Source: Paulinella micropora
Lineage: Eukaryota; Cercozoa; Imbricatea; Euglyphida
Assembly (NCBI GenBank): GCA_009731375.1
Contig: BJOX01000136.1
Location: forward strand, 188,959-211,454
Direction: 5' to 3'
Length of the DNA: 22,496 bases
Shown: in pieces, positions 8,835 to 19,035 of the stretch
Numbering within the stretch: the stretch's first letter is position 1
Layout: each line of letters starts with the position of its first letter
Made by a program: the position numbers and the translations under genes
The notes under the pieces: generated by a model
Databases searched by the model: none
The model's input: the letters and a program-made list of their open reading frames with translations, nothing else
Told to the model about the DNA's origin: nothing

Positions 8835-8890
8835 CATGAATGTACATTTGTATTTAAATCAACACCTGCTGGTGGCTGCGGGTGGGCCGC
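8835..8890 (-). other. inverted copy of exon 8 end plus donor, copy 1
   Basis: Read on the minus strand it gives GCGGCCCACCCGCAGCCACC, then AGCAG and GTGTTG. It is the reverse complement of 9083-9138 with 3 mismatches in 56 bases. Together with flanking CATA (left) and TATG (right) it makes a long potential hairpin. Confidence 0.8.
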
Positions 8891-8927
8891 ATACATACAT
8901 ACGTACATACGTACATACATACATAAC

Positions 8928-8985
8928 TGTACATTTATACTTGCATTATCACCTGCTGGTAGCTGCGGGTGGGTTGCCGGGCCGC
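8928..8985 (-). other. inverted copy of exon 8 end plus donor, copy 2
   Basis: Minus strand reads GCGGCCCGGCAACCCACCCG, CAGCTACCAGCAG and GTGATAAT. This is the copy closest to the real exon end (GTCAACCCAGCCGCAGCCACC) and donor. Confidence 0.75.
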
Positions 8986-9082
8986 ATACATACATACATA
9001 CATTCGTACATAGATACATAATGTACACTTGTATGTACGTATGTATGTATGTATGTATGTATGTATGTATGTGTGTGTGTAT

Positions 9083-9138
9083 GCGGCCCACCCGCAGCCA
9101 CCAGCAGGTGTTCATGTAAATATAAATGTACATTCATG
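9083..9138 (+). other. direct copy of exon 8 end plus donor
   Basis: GCGGCCCACCCGCAGCCACC, AGCAG, then GTGTTC. Donor GT at 9108. It is preceded only by TATG repeat. Confidence 0.75.
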
Positions 9139-9183
9139 TATGTATGTATGTATGTATGTATGTATGTATGTATACATATATAT

Positions 9184-9277
9184 ACATGTACATTACATAT
9201 GTACATATACACCTACATGTACAGTTTTATGGTTTTCCGGTGCGCCTGGCCACCTGGGCGGGCCGGCACTCCAGCCC
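9184..9277 (+). repeat. decoy intron end and acceptor of exon 9
   Basis: A 94-bp unit repeated at 9288-9383 (spacing 104 bp). Both end GGCACTCCAGCCC. The first runs into CATA after CCC; the second continues into exon 9. Confidence 0.8.
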
Positions 9278-9379
9278 ATACATATATACATGTACATTAG
9301 ATGTGTATAAATACACCTACATATACAGTTTTGTGGCTTCTGGTTCCGCCGGCCACCTGCGCGGGCCCCGGCACTCCAG

Positions 9380-9406
9380 CCCCGTACCCAAGTTCGCTTC
9401 AAGAAG
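9380..9406 (+). CDS. candidate exon 9, 27-nt micro-exon
   Basis: Acceptor GGCACTCCAG, donor GTATCT. Reads (S)PVPKFASR and leaves AG, completing Arg with exon 10 to give FASRRHSLNDD. Phase agrees on both sides. Confidence 0.5.
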
Positions 9407-9480
9407 GTATCTTTATGTCTGTATGTATGAATGGATGAACGGATGAATGTATGTGTATGTATGTATAAATATGTGTTTGC

Positions 9481-10103
<623 letters not shown>

Positions 10104-10105
10104 AG

Positions 10106-10154
10106 GCATTCCTTGAACGATGATATGGCGATGTCGGCTCCCGCCTCACTGCAG
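10106..10154 (+). CDS. candidate exon 10
   Basis: 49 nt from acceptor TATGTAG to donor GTGAGA. After the split Arg codon it reads HSLNDDMAMSAPASLQ and ends on a codon boundary. The join gives RRHSL, a basophilic (PKA-type) phosphorylation consensus. It is the tenth and only complete copy in the array of acceptor/exon-start repeats. Confidence 0.6.
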
Positions 10155-10157
10155 GTG

Positions 10158-10217
<60 letters not shown>

Positions 10218-10225
10218 GGATAGAT
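10155..10225. repeat. GATA tract
   Basis: Begins at the exon 10 donor (GTGAGATAGATA). Confidence 0.95.
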
Positions 10226-10490
<265 letters not shown>

Positions 10491-11213
10491 TTAGTCAACT
10501 CGCAGGACCTCCGCAGTGCACCAAGCATTCCCCTCCTTCTTCCCCACCATACGATACGATACGATACTATATGATACATAGTGATTTATTATAATATGAT
10601 ACGATAATGATGTATTGTGGTGCGATATGATGATGTAGTCATCCCGAAGGACCTCCCCAGTGCACCAAGCATTCCCCTCCTTCCCCACCATACGATACGA
10701 TACGATACTATACGATACATAGTGATTTATTATAATATGATACGATATTAATGTATTCTGATGTGATATGATGATGTAGTCAACTCGCAGGACCTCCGCA
10801 ATGCACCAAGCCCTCCCCTCCTTCCCCACTATACGATACGATACCATACTATATGCTATGATATGATACTATATGATATGATATGATATGATATGATGAT
10901 GTAGTCAACTCGCAGGACCTCCCCAGTGCACCAAAGCCCTTCTTCCCCACCATACAACATGTGATACAATGTGACATGACAGATGATATTGATATGTTGA
11001 TATAGTCATCTCGAAGGACCTCCCAGTGCACCAAGCCTTTCCCTCCTTCTTCCCCATCATACGATACGATACCATACTATATGCTACTATATGATACTAT
11101 ATGGTATGATATGATATGATATGATATGATATGATATGATATGATATTATATGATACAGTCATCTCGAAGGACCTCCCCAGTGCCTCAAGCCTTTCCCTC
11201 CTTCTTCCCCCAG
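10491..11213 (+). repeat. array of exon 11 intron-end copies with ATACG/ATATG repeats
   Basis: Six copies of AGTCAWCTCGMAGGACCTCC plus a pyrimidine tract begin near 10494, 10638, 10779, 10903, 11005 and 11158. The first five pass into CCACCATACGAT and then ATACG/ATATG pentanucleotides. Only the sixth reads CCCCCAG|CCGGACGAT. In the others the AG has become AC (or AT), so the acceptor is lost. Confidence 0.85.
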
Positions 11214-11248
11214 CCGGACGATAACTCACCACTCGCTGTCGTCATCCG
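11214..11248 (+). CDS. candidate exon 11
   Basis: 35 nt after a strong pyrimidine tract (CTTTCCCTCCTTCTTCCCCCAG). Donor GTATGT is the first unit of a TATG tract. Reads PDDNSPLAVVI and leaves CG, giving Arg with exon 12. The longer version from 11171 stays open only in a frame that exon 10 cannot supply. Confidence 0.55.
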
Positions 11249-11480
11249 GTATGTATGTATGGATGTATGTATGTGTGTATGTATGTATGTATCTATGTAT
11301 GCATGCATGCATGCACCCATGCATGCGGGCATGCACCCATGCATGCGGGCATGCATGTATGTATGTATGCATGTATGTATGTATGTATGATGTATGTATG
11401 ATGTATGTATGCACGTATGTATGTCTGTATGTAGGTTATGTATGCATGTATCTATGCATGTATGTATGTATGTATTTATG
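11249..11480. repeat. TATG tract with TGCA
   Basis: TATG microsatellite with TGCA palindromic blocks and ACCCATGCATGCGGGC repeated twice (about 11315-11350). It supplies the exon 11 donor (GTATGT) and the exon 12 acceptor (TATGTAG). Confidence 0.9.
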
Positions 11481-11483
11481 TAG

Positions 11484-11536
11484 CACCTTCCCACCTCTCA
11501 CCAGCAAAACAGAACACGAAAGAGAGAGCTCGGCCG
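11484..11536 (+). CDS. candidate exon 12
   Basis: 53 nt, acceptor TTATGTAG, donor GTAACT. After the split Arg codon it reads TFPPLTSKTEHERESSA and leaves G. A second acceptor inside it (CCACCTCTCACCAG, exon from 11503) keeps the same frame and would remove six residues, so two isoforms are possible. Confidence 0.6.
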
Positions 11537-11602
11537 GTAACTATCTATCTATCTATATGTCTGTCTGTCTGTCTATCTGTCTATCTATCTATAAATCTGT
11601 CC

Positions 11603-11643
<41 letters not shown>
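11537..11643. repeat. CTAT/CTGT tract
   Basis: Starts at the exon 12 donor. Confidence 0.95.
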
Positions 11644-12188
11644 CTCTCCATTTTGCCTTTTTCTTCAAACCCCTTGGAGAAGATTTTGCTCATGTCCACC
11701 CTTACGAAGATCCTTCGAGCCTCCTCGAAAAGAAGAGTCCAAAAGTGCACGTCCATCCGGACTATAAGTCACAACCCGGCATTGTCAACCCGGATTCCAC
11801 CCACCCACAGTGTTGACGCCGAGACATACTCTCATTTCGTCCGAGAAGTGCCCCGAAAGAACCAATCGAAAGAAGAAAGCACCTGATTTGCCATCAACAC
11901 CAAGCGTATGGAAAGACATTGAAGAACTCCAATCCCCCCTCCCTCTCATCCTCCCCTTATCTCTCATCCTGCATTCCGTCATAGCCGTCCAGTGTTGCAT
12001 AGCCCGGGCTAGGTCCCTTCGGGGGTTTAGGCCTTTACACAATGTCATCATTGTAGCTTGCGCAAGCTTACGGTGCTCAAAACACTTGGACTAACGGCTT
12101 CCTTTTCTTTCTCTTCTTCCTTATCCTCCCACTCTCCATTCCTAGATTGCCTTTTTCTTCAACGTCCTTCCTCCTCTTCTTTTTCCAG
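11644..12188 (+). other. non-repetitive part of intron 12, with a duplicated intron end
   Basis: About 545 bp without simple repeats. CTCTCCATTTTGCCTTTTTCTTCAA at 11645-11669 resembles the genuine intron end near 12131-12160 (CTCTCCATTCCTAGATTGCC then TTTTTCTTCAA), another border copy. The sequence between is open for 94 codons on the plus strand (11810-12094) and 88 on the minus. I recognise no protein in either; a decayed mobile-element fragment is possible. Confidence 0.5.
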
Positions 12189-12260
12189 AACACAGTCTAC
12201 CCGTGATTCCCATCCCGGACACATGCACAGTACACAAATTATTGTTTGATGTGAAACTGC
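12189..12260 (+). CDS. candidate exon 13 (donor uncertain)
   Basis: Strong acceptor CTCCTCTTCTTTTTCCAG. With the G left by exon 12 it starts GAA and reads (E)[20 protein letters not shown] then VKL. Donor GTTCCT at 12261 leaves C and fits exon 14. The alternative donor GTGAAA at 12251 ends on a codon boundary and does not fit the chosen frame of exon 14. Confidence 0.45.
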
Positions 12261-12295
12261 GTTCCTTTGCAAGGACTACATTCCTTTGCGACATC

Positions 12296-13349
<1,054 letters not shown>

Positions 13350-13385
13350 GCGATAGCGGGCGGGCCGGTGGGGCCACCAGCAACG
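13350..13385 (+). CDS. candidate exon 14, GC-rich micro-exon
   Basis: 36 nt between CTACCTAG and GTCCGG. In the chain frame it reads (R)[11 protein letters not shown] and leaves G. A different donor (GTCTAT at 13394) is possible. The evidence is GC-rich non-repeat sequence between repeat tracts plus phase agreement. Weakest member of the middle chain. Confidence 0.35.
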
Positions 13386-13399
13386 GTCCGGCCTGTCTA

Positions 13400-13430
<31 letters not shown>

Positions 13431-13504
13431 CTCTCTCTCAGTCTCTCTCTCTCTCTCTCTCTTTCCCCCCTCCCCCCCCCCCCCCNNNNNNNNNNGTTCT
13501 CCTC

Positions 13505-13548
<44 letters not shown>

Positions 13549-13550
13549 AG
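13386..13550. repeat. CT tracts, poly-C and a 10-N gap
   Basis: CT/CTAT repeats, poly-C about 13466-13485, N at 13486-13495, then CT repeats that act as the pyrimidine tract of exon 15 (CTCTCTCTAG). Confidence 0.95.
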
Positions 13551-13644
13551 CCAACCTCGATCTTCCAGGCAGCACGAGTCTGACTGCGCCGAATACTACA
13601 GCCAGCACTGTTGCTACCTTATGCACGACACTCTACCGGCCGAG
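13551..13644 (+). CDS. candidate exon 15, Ser/Thr-rich
   Basis: 94 nt, acceptor after a CT tract ending CTCTAG, donor GTGACG. In the chain frame it reads (A)NLDLPGSTSLTAPNTTAST then VATLCTTLYRP, leaving AG. A second frame (QPRSSRQHESDCAEYYSQH ...) is open; the third has a TGA. The join to exon 16 gives RPRSKSF. Degenerate copies of its end and donor lie at 13727-13755 and 15446-15475. Confidence 0.6.
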
Positions 13645-13779
13645 GTGACGTCACATGCCTCCCATAACACACATGACATGACATAACATAAACATACGTG
13701 ACATAACTGACCATGCCGGCCACCGTCACTACCATCCGCACATGGACCGGCCGAGGTATGTACCATGCATAACATGTAT
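13645..13779 (+). other. start of intron 15 with decoy exon 15 end plus donor
   Basis: After GTGACGTCACATG come ACATAACAT-type repeats. At 13727-13755 is a degenerate copy of the exon end (ACTACCATCCGCACATGGAC, CGGCCGAG) followed by donor GTATGT. Confidence 0.6.
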
Positions 13780-14030
13780 TTATTTGGTCCCCTTACCGGA
13801 AAGCTTTAAGGCCAGTTACCCACACACGAAGTGGGGATCCGTAAAAAACGAGAGGTTTGGTGACAAATCTGAAGACAACCGCCTGGTGGGGCAGACAAAC
13901 CGCGACTAACGATAAAAATCAGCGGAAACTTTCACCGGTTGCATCCGTATTCTTGTGCTGATACGGCCAAACCAGGCAAATGCCTTGGCCATAAGTCTTG
14001 GGGCAATGCGACGGTAAGAGGACCAAATAA
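13780..14030. mobile_element. 251-bp MITE-like element
   Basis: Terminal inverted repeats TTATTTGGTCCCCTTACCG (13780-13798) and CGGTAAGAGGACCAAATAA (14012-14030) differ at one of 19 positions. The interior is non-coding. It is inserted in intron 15, next to the larger element at 14049. Confidence 0.75.
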
Positions 14031-14048
14031 TACATACGTACATACATA

Positions 14049-15376
14049 AGGGGTGTCCCAAAAAAAAAGGGCAGGTTTTTGATTTTCATTCCCTCTGGAA
14101 AGAAGGCCGAGATAGCTGGTCTGATTCCATGTGCACAAACTACAGGCCCGTAGAAATAGTGTTATCTTACTCATATGTATGGGGCATGGAACCCCGTCGA
14201 AGGAAGGAGAGAGAAAAAAAGTTAGGGAAACCTGAATTTTTTTTTGGAGCGTTCGCAGATGGGATGTCCCTCATGTTCGATCGTCCTTACCGAAGGGATG
14301 TCCCGGAACGTACCTGAGTTAGAATGTGCTAGTATGCTCCAAAGACGTTCCACAGCATGCATGCATCCCCGAGCCTCAAGCTCTTGTTCCATGATAAATC
14401 CGAGATGGAAATTTTTTTAAACGAAACTAAAATTTTTTAAATGTCCAAACCCATCCCTTTTCGATTCTTGTTTTCTATGAAAAGAAGTCTGAGATAGCTG
14501 CTGTTATTCCACATGCAAAGTACAGGAGATGTATGATAGTGTGAGGCACCTATATGCATGGGGTCTAGAACTTCTTGGGAAAAACAAAGAACAACAAAAG
14601 AATAGGGATTCCCCAAAATTTTTTCGGACGTCCCCAAAATTTTTCGGACGTCCCCAACATGGGAATGTTCCTAAATCTCGATATCTCCCAAGCCGGAACG
14701 TCGCGGGATGTCCCTTCCGAGGGATGTCGTGGAGTGTCCCTACAATTACCCCACCGCCCATCCCGCCCCCAGACCCCAGCCGTTTCCAGCTCAGAAATTG
14801 AAGATCTCCAAACTCAAGAAGTGACTCACCCCAAAACAGCCCGCCGCCTGATCGATTTGATCTTTCTGCCCCAACCGGTGGGCTATATACATGATAAAGC
14901 GCAGGCAATATCTCTGACTCATATAGATCCTGAAGGAATATAGTAAAGATTGAGCTCTGTCTCTGGACAAGAGCGCGGGAAAACCAAAGGACATCGATTC
15001 TGGGGCTTTCTTAGGCAGAAAAAATGCTAACTTCTCTTGGTTGTTTACCTCGCGAACAAGCGAGATCAGGACCATCGTATGTCGCATTAGAGAGCCTATG
15101 CGTAGATATATGCGCCCTTAATTGTATCCTTGCCTGCGTCCACTTCGCACAGAAATCGATGAATACGAGGTCGTACCAGAATTTTTCCTGACTTTCCCAA
15201 CAATATATTTAACTTTCTGTCTACCTCGATGTAGAATGTAAATTCTAGCAGATGTGCAATCGTATGCTATTTCCACGGCCCTGTACTGTATGCACATGAA
15301 ATAAAACCAGCTATCTCGGCCTTCTTTCCAGAGAGAAAGAGAATCAAAAACCGGCCCTTTCTTTTGGAACACCCCT
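14049..15376. mobile_element. Tc1/mariner-like element with long inverted ends
   Basis: Ends AGGGGTGTCCCAAAA and TTTTGGAACACCCCT are flanked by TA on both sides (14047-14048 and 15377-15378), the target duplication typical of Tc1/mariner. The inverted ends extend about 110 bp (14049-14159 and 15267-15376). The left end is also repeated directly, diverged, at about 14456-14610, so the element is composite or rearranged. Short open frames inside (up to 134 codons on the minus strand) show no transposase motif that I recognise. It is probably non-autonomous. Confidence 0.7.
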
Positions 15377-15445
15377 TACATACATATATAAGTACATCAT
15401 ACATACATACATACACACATACATACATACATACATACATACATA

Positions 15446-15475
15446 CTGCCATCCGCATGTTGACTCTAGGCCGAG
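15446..15475 (+). other. decoy exon 15 end plus donor, second copy
   Basis: ACTGCCATCCGCATGTTGAC then TCTAGGCCGAG and GTTTTT. It resembles the copy at 13727-13755 and the real exon end CGGCCGAG. It lies on the far side of the transposon, within CATA repeat. Confidence 0.55.
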
Positions 15476-15505
15476 GTTTTTACATACATCACATACATCA
15501 CATAC

Positions 15506-15558
15506 ATAGATAGGTAGAAAGATAGATAGATAGATAGATAGATAGGTAGGTAGGTAGG

Positions 15559-15599
<41 letters not shown>

Positions 15600-15600
15600 G

Positions 15601-15639
<39 letters not shown>

Positions 15640-15736
15640 GGATGGATGGATGGATGGATGGATGGATAGATAGATAGATATATAGATAGATAGATAGATG
15701 GATGGATGGATGGATGGATAGATGGATGGATGGATG

Positions 15737-15773
<37 letters not shown>

Positions 15774-15778
15774 GTAGG

Positions 15779-15817
<39 letters not shown>

Positions 15818-15835
15818 TTAGATAGTTAGATAGAT
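15506..15835. repeat. GATA/GATG/GGTA tract
   Basis: GATA with GGTA and GATG blocks. CATA repeat precedes it from 15379. Confidence 0.95.
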
Positions 15836-15906
15836 CATAACATGCATAACGTACATAACATGAGTGACCACGCCGGTACCGGCCAGAGACCGGAGTCTTG
15901 CTTCTG
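15836..15906 (+). other. non-repetitive island in intron 15
   Basis: CATAACATGCATAACGTACATAACATG followed by a GACCACGCCGG core resembles 13672-13725, another duplicated intron segment. No convincing splice-site pair is seen, so it is not called as an exon. Confidence 0.45.
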
Positions 15907-16124
<218 letters not shown>

Positions 16125-16128
16125 TCAG

Positions 16129-16188
16129 GTCGAAGTCGTTCACGACAGATGACACACCGTCAGTCTCTCCAAGGACCCGCCACATACG
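16129..16188 (+). CDS. candidate exon 16
   Basis: 60 nt from acceptor CTATCAATCAG to donor GTCCGT. After the split Arg codon it reads SKSFTTDDTPSVSPRTRHI and leaves CG, giving Arg with exon 17. With exon 15 it creates RPRSKSF, a full RxRxxS-plus-hydrophobic (AKT-type) consensus. A second open frame reads RSRSRQMTHRQSLQGPATY but does not fit exon 15. Confidence 0.6.
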
Positions 16189-16199
16189 GTCCGTATGAC

Positions 16200-16453
16200 A
16201 TACACACATGCATACATACATACATACATACATACGTACGTACGTACGTACGTACGTACGTAACGTAACGTAACGTAACGTAACGTAACGTAACGTACGT
16301 ACATACATACATACATACATACACATACACACATACATACATACATACGTACGTACGTACATACATACATACATACATACATACATACATACATACATAA
16401 CCATGTATGTTTTCGCTCTCGTTTGAGGGGAGAGCCCCCTCTCGACAATAACA

Positions 16454-16486
<33 letters not shown>

Positions 16487-16711
16487 GCATATATACATAC
16501 ATACATACATACATACATACATACATGCATACATGCATACATACATACATACATACACACACTATATTCATACATACATTACATACATTACAAACATACA
16601 TACATACATACATACACACACATACATACAGACATACATACATACATACACATACATACATACACTGCATTCATACAGTACATACATACAGTACATACAT
16701 ACATACATACA

Positions 16712-16745
<34 letters not shown>

Positions 16746-16785
16746 CATACATACATACATACATAACACTGTGTGTGTGTGTCTG
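16200..16785. repeat. CATA tracts with ACGT and TAACG blocks
   Basis: CATA, then ACGT palindromic units 16234-16262, TAACG pentanucleotides 16261-16295, and CATA to 16770, interrupted at 16408-16446 by a dead copy of exon 17. Confidence 0.9.
16408..16446 (+). pseudogene. dead copy of exon 17 (a)
   Basis: CTCTCGTTTGAGGGGAGAGC then CCCCTCTCGACAATAAC aligns with exon 17 and its donor (CTCTGGACAG|GTAAC). The acceptor TTTAG is TTTCG, and the donor GGTAAC is ATAAC, so both splice sites are lost. Confidence 0.6.
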
Positions 16786-16822
16786 TGCTTTAGCTCTCGT
16801 TGTAGTGGAGAGCCCCCTCTTG
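16786..16822 (+). pseudogene. copy of exon 17 (b), acceptor intact
   Basis: TGCTTTAG|CTCTCGTTGTAGTGGAGAGC then CCCCTCTTG. The acceptor is kept. The normal donor is replaced, although GTACAT follows CTCTT. It could act as an alternative 28-nt exon, but that would change phase. Confidence 0.5.
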
Positions 16823-16870
16823 TACATACATACATACATACATACATATACTACCGCGTATGTGTTTTAG

Positions 16871-16900
16871 CTCTCGATCTAGCGGGGACCCTCTGGACAG
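16871..16900 (+). CDS. candidate exon 17, 30-nt micro-exon
   Basis: Acceptor TGTGTTTTAG, donor GTAACG. After the split Arg codon it reads SRSSGDPLD and leaves AG. The joined peptide around it is RTRHIRSRSSGDPLDR, again basic/Ser-rich. Two older copies lie upstream. Confidence 0.5.
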
Positions 16901-17090
16901 GTAACGTGTGTATGTATGTATGTATGTATGTATGTAATGTAATGTATGTATGTATGTATGTATGTATGTATGTATGTATGTATGTATGTACGTATGCATG
17001 CATGCATGCATGCATGCATGCATGCATGCATGTATGTATGTATGCATGCATGCATGCATGCATGTATGTATGTATGTATGTATGTATGTA
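16901..17090. repeat. TATG/TGCA tract
   Basis: TATG and TGCA microsatellite. Its end, TATGTAG, is the exon 18 acceptor. Confidence 0.95.
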
Positions 17091-17095
17091 TGTAG

Positions 17096-17273
17096 GTGCA
17101 GCCATGCTCCCGACGACCGCACCTCCACCCCCTTCGCCACATCCCTCTCCTCCTTCTTCTCTTCTTCTTCTTCTTCTTCTTCTTCTTCTTCTTCTTCTTC
17201 TTCTTCTTCTTCTTCTTCTTCTTCTTCTTCTTCTTCTTCTTCTTCTTCTTCTTCCTCATCTTCCTCCTCCTCC

Positions 17274-17305
<32 letters not shown>

Positions 17306-17414
17306 CTCCTCTTCTTCCTCCTCCTCTTCCTCTTCCTCTTCCTCCCCCTCATCCCCCAGGGGCATGTCACACTCCTACACGTTCCCTTCTGCCCACTCAG
17401 GCTCAACAAGCTTA
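17096..17414 (+). CDS. candidate exon 18 with a run of 62 serines
   Basis: 319 nt from acceptor TATGTAG to a strong donor GTAAGC. After the split Arg codon it reads CSHAPDDRTSTPFATSLSSF F, then 62 Ser (17160-17345, TCT and TCC codons), then PSSPRGMSHSYTFPSAHSG STSL, ending on a codon boundary. The serine run comes from a TTC/TCC trinucleotide tract, but the flanks are ordinary protein sequence in the same frame, so the tract is probably translated. Minus-strand poly-Glu/Lys readings have no such flanks. Confidence 0.65.
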
Positions 17415-17419
17415 GTAAG

Positions 17420-17469
<50 letters not shown>

Positions 17470-17550
17470 GTCTATCTATCTAGCTATCTAGCTATCTTTC
17501 TATCTTTCTATCGATCTATCTTTCTATCTATCTATCTTTCTATCTATCTT

Positions 17551-17585
<35 letters not shown>

Positions 17586-17608
17586 CTATCTATCTATCTG
17601 TCTTTCTA

Positions 17609-17639
<31 letters not shown>

Positions 17640-17700
17640 GTCTATCTATCTATCTATCTATCTATCTAATAATATCTATCTACCAAATAGTATTAGCTAT
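17415..17700. repeat. CTAT tract
   Basis: CTAT with CTTT and CTGT variants, from the exon 18 donor onward. Confidence 0.95.
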
Positions 17701-17741
17701 CTTTGTGTATATCTATTTACCTACCTTCCGTTTCCTTCTCT

Positions 17742-17755
17742 CCTATGTTGTTGTT

Positions 17756-17786
<31 letters not shown>

Positions 17787-17804
17787 CTGCTGCTGCTGCT
17801 GTTC

Positions 17805-17842
<38 letters not shown>

Positions 17843-17847
17843 CTTTG

Positions 17848-17878
<31 letters not shown>

Positions 17879-17883
17879 GCTGG

Positions 17884-17920
<37 letters not shown>

Positions 17921-17925
17921 CTTTG

Positions 17926-17956
<31 letters not shown>

Positions 17957-18118
17957 CTCGGTGTTGTTCTGTGTTGTTGTTGTTGTTCTTTTGTGTTGTT
18001 GTTGTTGTTGTTGTTGTTGTTCTCGGTGTTGTTCTGTGTTGTTGTTGTTGTTGTTGTTGCTGTTGTTGTTGTTTTGTTGTTGCTGGTGTTGTTGTTGTTG
18101 TTGTTGTTGCTCTTGTTC

Positions 18119-18157
<39 letters not shown>

Positions 18158-18287
18158 TTGTTCTTGTTGTTCTTGTTTTTGTTGTTGTTCTTGTTCTTGT
18201 TCTTGTTGTTATTCTTGTTCTTGTTCTTGTCATTTTTCTTGTTCTTGTTCTTGTTCTTGTTCTTGTTCTTGTTCTTGTTCTTGTGGT
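17742..18287. repeat. TTG tract with TTCTTG hexanucleotide end
   Basis: TTG repeats broken by TGC, TTCTTTGTG and TTCTCGGTG units that themselves repeat. TTCTTG hexanucleotides run from about 18182 to 18282. Poly-L/V/C/Q/T/N frames are artefacts. Confidence 0.95.
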
Positions 18288-18292
18288 TGCTG

Positions 18293-18384
18293 CACATTTC
18301 CATCTTATGTTGTTTGACACTTTTGCAAGCCGGTAATGTTCTCCTTACCATTCTAAAAACGGCATCGTAAAAAAGCTTTTTCCA
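18293..18384 (+). other. non-repetitive stretch with shared CACATTTCCATC
   Basis: CACATTTCCATC and a following TTATGTTG recur at 19063-19074 (then GTGTGTTG), both after TTCTTG-like repeats, so this is another duplicated intron segment. No exon called. Confidence 0.5.
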
Positions 18385-19035
18385 TTCCTTTTAAAGAAAT
18401 ACCGTAAATTACGGTCAAAAGGCAAGAGAAGAAAATACAGGTACGGGCGATAAAATGAAAATCGCGTTAGCCCGGCTCGCACAATGGTAAAGTAACGTAC
18501 GCAACTCGACGGAAAACTCGGCGTTTTCCCGTCTCGAAGCGCTATCTGTTCTTCTCTTCCTCCTGCCCATCCTACCTTCCCCTTTCAATCATATACAACT
18601 GTTCCTTTTAAAGAAATACCATAAATTACGGTCAAAAGGCAAGAGAAGAAAATACAGGTAAGGGCGATAAAATGAAAATCGCGTTAGCCCGGCTCGCACA
18701 ATGGTAAAGTAACGTACGCAACTCGACGGAAAACTCGGCGTTTTCCCGTCTCGAAGCGCTATCTGTTCTTCTCTTCCTCCTGCCCATCCTACCTTCCCCT
18801 TTCAATCATATACAACTGTTCCTTTTAAAGAAATACCATAAATTACGGTCAAAAGGCAAGAGAAGAAAATACAGGTAAGGGCGATAAAATGAAAATCGCG
18901 TTAGCCCGGCTCGCACAATGGTAAAGTAACGTACGCAACTCGACGGAAAACTCGGCGTTTTCCCGTCTCGAAGCGCTATCTGTTCTTCTCTTCCTCCTGC
19001 CCATCCTACCTTCCCCTTTCAATCATATACAACTG
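18385..19035 (+). repeat. three tandem copies of a 217-bp unit
   Basis: Units start at 18385, 18602 and 18819, nearly identical (a few differences in the first). Each holds ACCRTAAATTACGGT (palindromic in copy 1), an inverted repeat GACGGAAAAC / GTTTTCCCGTC, and a pyrimidine-rich end CTTCCTCCTGCCCATCCTAC similar to exon 19. The near-identity implies recent duplication or an assembly artefact. Confidence 0.9.

Noticed and set aside
11785-12094. Plus- and minus-strand frames of 94 and 88 codons in intron 12 as a gene or LINE fragment
   Set aside because: No recognisable motif, and both strands are open over the same bases. Reported only as an unclassified block.
14504-15087. Minus-strand frames of 134 and 98 codons inside the mariner-like element as transposase
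   Set aside because: No DDE/D-type motif or helix-turn-helix pattern was recognised, and they overlap duplicated terminal sequence.
15836-15906. Exon in the GC-rich island of intron 15
   Set aside because: No convincing AG/GT pair in the right spacing, and it resembles duplicated intron sequence at 13672-13725.
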